This document shows, piece after piece, positions 6,387 through 10,160 of a stretch of 10,160 bases of DNA; the stretch's first letter is position 1, and every line of letters starts with the position of its first letter. Position numbers and translations under genes: made by a program. The notes under the pieces are model-generated. The model had not been told where the DNA came from and did not search any database. It saw nothing but the letters and a program-made list of their open reading frames with translations. The DNA is from Bacteroidales bacterium H10 (GTDB lineage: Bacteria > Bacteroidota > Bacteroidia > Bacteroidales > Muribaculaceae), in NCBI GenBank assembly GCA_001701295.1, contig DAAV01000121.1, forward strand, positions 14,377-24,536. The letters are read 5' to 3'.

Positions 6387-8000
6387 TCAAAAAATAGTCT
6401 TGGATGTCTCTATGGTTCCGTCCGGATTGATTGTTCTGCGGATATATATGTCTCCGGGGACAGGGTGGCTCACACGGACACCTGTCATATCGAACCACAT
6501 ATCGATCGCTTTTTCTGAAAATATGGCCCCAATACCCGAAGTATCTTCCGTACGGAAAAAAAGACGCATTCCATAATCGGCGATTTCCATAAGCTGTCCG
6601 GCGATTCTTCCGTCATCGGCACGATAGAATTTCACGCTGCCCCGCGGATGATACACACCATCGCCCCATGCGTCCGAAACTTCGAAGCCATAGACCTTAC
6701 CCGGCTCGAGAGATACATTCTCGTCATATTCCATATTGACACCGTCGGCATATGGTCCGAACTCGACGACAGTATCTCCGCTCTCGTCAATTATACGATA
6801 TGTGTTGTCTGCGGCATCGAGGTCGGTCTTGATCTTTATTTTCATTTCCGCCGGATATTCTGTCAGATTCCTGAACTGACCCTTGACAGGCAACATTTCG
6901 AGAGCGAGCGGACGCCCGTTGATCTCAGTGACAAGAATGGAATATTCATTCGTGTCATTGTCATAACAGTCTTTCATAATACCGTCAAGCGGAAAACGGG
7001 CAAGTCCTGTTCCGTGAGCGGGAATCGAACCATTCCATATGAGTTCGTGGTCTCTGCCGTTGAGTTTAAAATCAAGTTTCGCCGAAACCGCATCTTCTCC
7101 GCTATAGTTATCCAGCCATAATTCCAGATAATCGAGGGCATAGGTGGAGCCAACCGGAATCAATGCGGAGGCCGGAACCACAATCTTTCTCTGATCTGAT
7201 GATAAATCGGCTTCAGGAAAGAATTCGAATGCCTTCACAATTTCTCCTTCTCCCTCCGAAACAAACGCTATCAAAGCCATATCGCAGGCAACTGTCGGTA
7301 TCCCGTCAATTTCTTCCGGAAGAATATAGCTGATCTCCCGTGTAAAATACTCCCCGGCATTCTTCTCGCTAATCCCGTCGCCAAATGCGTTATTCGTCAG
7401 TATGTCCCGCAATATATGCCGGTGTGGATATTCGACACCGAGCATTCCTCCGCTCTGAGGGCCAAGTATGTTGTTCTGCAGAAGCATTACTGTAAGTCGA
7501 GGATCAGCCATGCCCGATGTATAGTAACCTTCCACTTTTACCCTTAGCATACGCGTATCCGCATCGTAAGAAGCCACCCCGTAAAGATTGACGGGAGATT
7601 CCTCTCGGGTTATAGTCCGGGCGCTCGGACCCCAGTCTCCGCGTCCCTGGACAATGCCGTTGCCCACGTCGCGACGGCTCACCACACCACAAGGATAACT
7701 ATTGACCTGAAAATGATCATGAATATCCGTTCCTTCCGAGGTTATGAAATTCGGTTCATTGACTCTCGGCGTGGCAAACGGCCCGGCGTGGATGGCAATC
7801 GTAAAGACCTCTCCGTGATGGGCGCGCAGAAGTTCCGCCGCCCTCAGATGTCCATCCGGGCAGTTGGGACAATGAATACCTGTGAATTCCTCAATGACGG
7901 CGCTTTTTCCTGTCGGTTCTGTACCGACATTCCACGCCCCGGACGGGAATGCCGATGCCAGAAAGATCATAATAATTACATATTGTAAGCTTTTATTCAT
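6387..8000 (-). CDS. Omp28-related protein with thioredoxin-like CxxC motif and T9SS-type tail
   Basis: This is a 537-residue protein and the first gene of the operon. It has a signal peptide (likely cleavage near residue 22, SGA). The mature N-terminus carries VIEEFTGIHCPNCPDGH, the signature of the Omp28 family known from Porphyromonas gingivalis, with a thioredoxin-like Cys44-x-x-Cys47. YPCG at residues 102-105 fits the cis-proline loop region of that fold. The middle (about 280-365) looks beta-rich. Residues 385-480 form a second module: an IKTD strand, then SDAWGDGVY (442-450) and a following SVKFYR strand, a pattern common in secreted Bacteroidota proteins and possibly metal-binding. 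The end, with WFDMTGVRVS then GDIYIRR, resembles a T9SS sorting tail. The location is therefore probably the outer surface. Whether the CxxC does redox chemistry is unproven; Omp28 proteins are often called adhesins. The start follows an AT-rich leader about 57 bases from the predicted transcription start. Confidence 0.9.
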   Translation of the reverse strand: MNKSLQYVIIMIFLASAFPSGAWNVGTEPTGKSAVIEEFTGIHCPNCPDGHLRAAELLRAHHGEVFTIAIHAGPFATPRVNEPNFITSEGTDIHDHFQVNSYPCGVVSRRDVGNGIVQGRGDWGPSARTITREESPVNLYGVASYDADTRMLRVKVEGYYTSGMADPRLTVMLLQNNILGPQSGGMLGVEYPHRHILRDILTNNAFGDGISEKNAGEYFTREISYILPEEIDGIPTVACDMALIAFVSEGEGEIVKAFEFFPEADLSSDQRKIVVPASALIPVGSTYALDYLELWLDNYSGEDAVSAKLDFKLNGRDHELIWNGSIPAHGTGLARFPLDGIMKDCYDNDTNEYSILVTEINGRPLALEMLPVKGQFRNLTEYPAEMKIKIKTDLDAADNTYRIIDESGDTVVEFGPYADGVNMEYDENVSLEPGKVYGFEVSDAWGDGVYHPRGSVKFYRADDGRIAGQLMEIADYGMRLFFRTEDTSGIGAIFSEKAIDMWFDMTGVRVSHPVPGDIYIRRTINPDGTIETSKTIF

Positions 8001-8061
8001 AATTTATATTATTATGTTGAAAGTTAATACTCAAAAAATATAACGTTGCAAGCGAATGCCA

Positions 8062-8093
8062 CAAAATTAGACACACTCATTATCGGCTGCAAA
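8062..8093 (-). promoter_or_regulatory. Promoter of the three-gene secreted-protein operon
   Basis: On the minus strand TTTG (8093-8090) is followed after 20 bases by TAATTTTG (8069-8062), matching the Bacteroidota -33/-7 consensus. The start site is expected near 8057, giving a leader of about 57 bases before the ATG at 8000. No similar promoter was found in the gaps between the three genes, so this one probably serves the whole operon. Confidence 0.65.
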
Positions 8094-8154
8094 TTTTATG
8101 GCCACAAATTGCTACTTCACACTTTTAATTTTATGCAAAACACTACTGCATAAA
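8092..8154. repeat. Cluster of direct and inverted repeats between the divergent promoters
   Basis: AATTTTATG occurs at 8092-8100 and again at 8127-8135, 35 bases apart. The second copy runs into TTTATGCA (8130-8137), which is mirrored perfectly by TGCATAAA (8147-8154) across a 9-base spacer. The first copy overlaps the -33 box of the operon promoter and has its own small dyad around TGGCCA (8099-8104). The layout suggests binding sites for a dimeric regulator, plausibly the product of the divergent gene. The repeats are seen directly; binding is inference. Confidence 0.5.
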
Positions 8155-8244
8155 CAGCTTTATTATTAAGTTACAATTAGTTATCTTATAAATAAAAAGT
8201 ACCGTTTCTGATATTGGATTCTGCATCATAAAAATATATACTCA

Positions 8245-8279
8245 TATCTTTGAGATATAAAAAATCATTTCTATCTTTG
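8245..8279 (+). promoter_or_regulatory. Promoter of the TPR regulator, with two tandem TATCTTTG boxes
   Basis: TATCTTTG occurs twice, at 8245-8252 and 8272-8279. The second is an exact TAnnTTTG -7 box, and the TTTG of the first (8249-8252) lies 19 bases upstream of it, the ideal -33 spacing. A start from this pair would fall at about 8284, only some 6 bases before the ATG at 8290, so the mRNA would be almost leaderless. If the first box acts as its own -7, the start would be near 8257 with a leader of about 33 bases; its -33 region is poor. Confidence 0.65.
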
Positions 8280-8289
8280 CATATTCAAA

Positions 8290-10026
8290 ATGCGAAGCCT
8301 GTTGAATTCAATTCACAACATAAAATTGCCGCTCATGGCAGTGGCATTTTTTATAGCTGTTGTTACCGCAGCCATAAGTCTGCCGTCTTGCGGTCAAGGC
8401 GGATGTGTGACCGATGCGAAAAAAGTAAGGGATCTCGCGATCGCCGAAGCAAAGACTGATACATCGGGCTCAATACGGACTTACATGATCCTGCTCGATT
8501 CATTGAAAGTCGAAACCGGTTCACAGGCCGATACTGTCTTCCGGAAAGTTCATCTGATGGTGCAGGAATTGCTGTCAAGAGGGAAGCATATGCAGGCCAT
8601 AGAGTTGCTTGAAGGCATCAGAAGTATACTTAATGACGGCACAAAACACGAACTGCCAAGCCGCCGCATGCTTGCCAACACCTATGTGTGCCTCGGCGCA
8701 GCCTATGCGGAAACAGGCATGCCGGGCATAGGACTTGATTGTTATACACGGGGACTGAAAGTGACGGAAGACTCTTTGCTGTTCAGCCAGAGAGCAATGC
8801 TTTTCAACAACATCGCCGTGCTCCATCACTCGTCAGGACATCTCGACAAGGCTGAAAAATATTATCTGAAGGCTCTCGAAATCAACAAACGGCTAAACGC
8901 ACGAGAAGAAATCTTTTTGAATTTCTATAACCTTGCATTGCTTTATGGAGAAAAAGGAGAACTCAAGAAAGCCATTGACACGTTGCTCCGAGGCATACAA
9001 TACAGCAGTGTCGAACATCATCCTGAGAATTTTTATTACTCTCAGATATTCCTCGGTTCACTCTATGCCCGCACCGGGGAGACAGGAATGGCGGCCACAT
9101 TTCTACGGAACAGCCTTCAGCAACTTGAAGAGATCAATTTTGTGCCAGGCATAATAAACGCGCGTTATGCATACGCCGACTATTTCAACAGGATAGGACG
9201 GTCTGATTCGGCAAGGATATATGCGCAAAGCGCGCTCGACCTTTCATACAGATCCCGACTTCATCCGGAGCAGGACAGTTCATACAAGGCCTTGACTCAA
9301 TCGTTTATCGCCGCCGGAGATTTCCCGAATGCAGTCAGATGCCTTCAATCAAGAATCGCATTGAAAGATTCTGTCCAAAATGAGGAAAAACGTATTCGAC
9401 TCACTGAATGGGAAGAACATGCGGCATTCAATGACAAGTCATCTGAATCGGTGCCCCGGCATAATCGGACGGTACTGTCTCTGGCTGCGGGCTGCTCTGT
9501 CTTGCTGTGCTCGGGAATCATATTGCTGATTCTTCTGATACGTACAAGAAAAAAGAGAGCTGCCGGACAAAAGGAACTACACGATAAAATCGACAATCTC
9601 AATCGGGCCCTGACTGCCGAATCCATCGACAAATTCAAAACCCATGAAGGGGTGGAAAGCGTATGCGACGATCTGAGAAGTCTTTTGGGCGAATCCGCTT
9701 TCAAATCCGCGTCTCACACCACAAAGGCCCGATCTCTGCTCGGCAAGCTCACGAGCATCTCCGGCAGCACTACAGAGGAATTCAGAAGATCTTTTGAAAA
9801 CGTACATCCCGACTTCTACCGCAGACTCGAAGAACAGTACCCCGAACTGACTGTACGCGATAAGCGGCTATGCGCTTTCCTTGTGCTGGGACTGTCGACA
9901 AAAGAAATCGCATCCATATCCTACAGGGAGGTCCGCAGTGTGGAATCGGCAAGACTGCGACTCCGCAAAAAACTAAATATAGACCAGGACATCTCTCTTC
10001 ATGACTTCCTTAATAATTTTCTCTGA
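8290..10026 (+). CDS. Membrane-anchored TPR regulator with C-terminal helix-turn-helix
   Basis: This 578-residue protein has the one-piece sensor-regulator layout known from Bacteroidota. Residues 13-33 are a hydrophobic export segment ending in LPSC (Cys34), a possible lipobox. Residues 80-360 are a run of about seven tetratricopeptide repeats, clearest at LFNNIAVLHHSSGHLDKAEK (171-190) and FYNLALLYGEKGELKKAID (212-230). A transmembrane helix (about 394-417) is followed by RTRKKR, which places the C-terminus in the cytoplasm and the TPRs in the periplasm. A short coiled coil (425-445) leads to a LuxR-like helix-turn-helix (521-565): YPELTVRDKRLCAFLVLGLS, then TKEIASISYREVRSVESARL and RLRKKL. 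It should bind DNA in response to an envelope or protein signal. It is divergent from the three-cargo operon with 289 bases between starts, so that operon is the obvious target; this is inferred. ATG 8290 was kept because it supplies the basic n-region; ATG 8335 would lose it. Confidence 0.9.
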   Translation: MRSLLNSIHNIKLPLMAVAFFIAVVTAAISLPSCGQGGCVTDAKKVRDLAIAEAKTDTSGSIRTYMILLDSLKVETGSQADTVFRKVHLMVQELLSRGKHMQAIELLEGIRSILNDGTKHELPSRRMLANTYVCLGAAYAETGMPGIGLDCYTRGLKVTEDSLLFSQRAMLFNNIAVLHHSSGHLDKAEKYYLKALEINKRLNAREEIFLNFYNLALLYGEKGELKKAIDTLLRGIQYSSVEHHPENFYYSQIFLGSLYARTGETGMAATFLRNSLQQLEEINFVPGIINARYAYADYFNRIGRSDSARIYAQSALDLSYRSRLHPEQDSSYKALTQSFIAAGDFPNAVRCLQSRIALKDSVQNEEKRIRLTEWEEHAAFNDKSSESVPRHNRTVLSLAAGCSVLLCSGIILLILLIRTRKKRAAGQKELHDKIDNLNRALTAESIDKFKTHEGVESVCDDLRSLLGESAFKSASHTTKARSLLGKLTSISGSTTEEFRRSFENVHPDFYRRLEEQYPELTVRDKRLCAFLVLGLSTKEIASISYREVRSVESARLRLRKKLNIDQDISLHDFLNNFL

Positions 10027-10160
10027 ACTCGTAAGAGTGTATTTGAATTAAAACCTGTCTCACAAAAAATGCTAACGCAAGAGTCTATAAAACTCCGTGG
10101 AACTCATGAGGACGGTTAAGAGTGGCGTCCCAGATTAATTTTTAAGTAGCTATTAAAAAT
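10027..10160. other. Gene-free tail after the regulator
   Basis: These 134 bases carry no convincing ORF, tRNA or strong terminator. A weak 4-bp hairpin (ACTC-GTAA-GAGT, 10027-10038) follows the stop codon directly. AACCTGTCTCAC at about 10050-10062 faintly recalls insertion-sequence ends from Bacteroidales, but the window stops before this can be judged. Confidence 0.3.

Noticed and set aside
1..10160. CRISPR array, tRNA, rRNA or complete mobile element
   Set aside because: No regularly spaced identical repeats, no tRNA-like T-loop and acceptor ends, no rRNA-like sequence, and no transposase or integrase frame was seen.

Overview
The window looks like chromosomal DNA of a member of the Bacteroidales (Bacteroidota), plausibly a Muribaculaceae-like gut anaerobe. 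Three things point there. All three clear promoters fit the Bacteroidota sigma consensus (TTTG, a spacer of 19-20, then TAnnTTTG). Start codons sit behind AT-rich leaders with no Shine-Dalgarno sequence. The gene content is also typical: an Omp28-family protein, type IX secretion (T9SS) cargo with C-terminal sorting tails, and a TPR/transmembrane/helix-turn-helix regulator. The family-level placement is inference.

Layout. (i) Bases 1-1360, plus strand: the 3' end of a family-2 glycosyltransferase, then surE (5'/3'-nucleotidase). (ii) Bases 1361-1867: a 507-base stretch without a credible protein gene, but not empty. It holds a long AT-rich inverted repeat, a near-perfect plus-strand promoter, and about 190 bases further on a perfect 12-bp hairpin with a GUGA tetraloop. 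Together these suggest an unannotated small RNA of roughly 225 nt. A separate hairpin with a U-rich tail on the minus strand ends the next operon. (iii) Bases 1868-8000, minus strand: a three-gene operon read from 8000 down to 1868. It encodes an Omp28-like thioredoxin-fold protein, a predicted beta-propeller protein with eight repeats, and a large modular protein with fibronectin-III-like and jelly-roll domains. All three have signal peptides, and their C-termini look like T9SS sorting tails. (iv) Bases 8001-8289: a divergent control region with one promoter in each direction and a set of direct and inverted repeats between them. (v) Bases 8290-10026, plus strand: a membrane-anchored regulator with periplasmic TPRs, a transmembrane helix, and a cytoplasmic coiled coil and helix-turn-helix. 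(vi) A 134-base tail with no gene.

How the parts may work together (inference): the divergent regulator is well placed to sense an envelope signal through its TPRs and to control the adjacent three-cargo operon, which would deliver a set of surface or secreted proteins. The most novel candidates are the probable orphan small RNA downstream of surE and the regulator/three-cargo module with its repeat-rich control region. No mobile element, tRNA, rRNA or CRISPR array was recognised.
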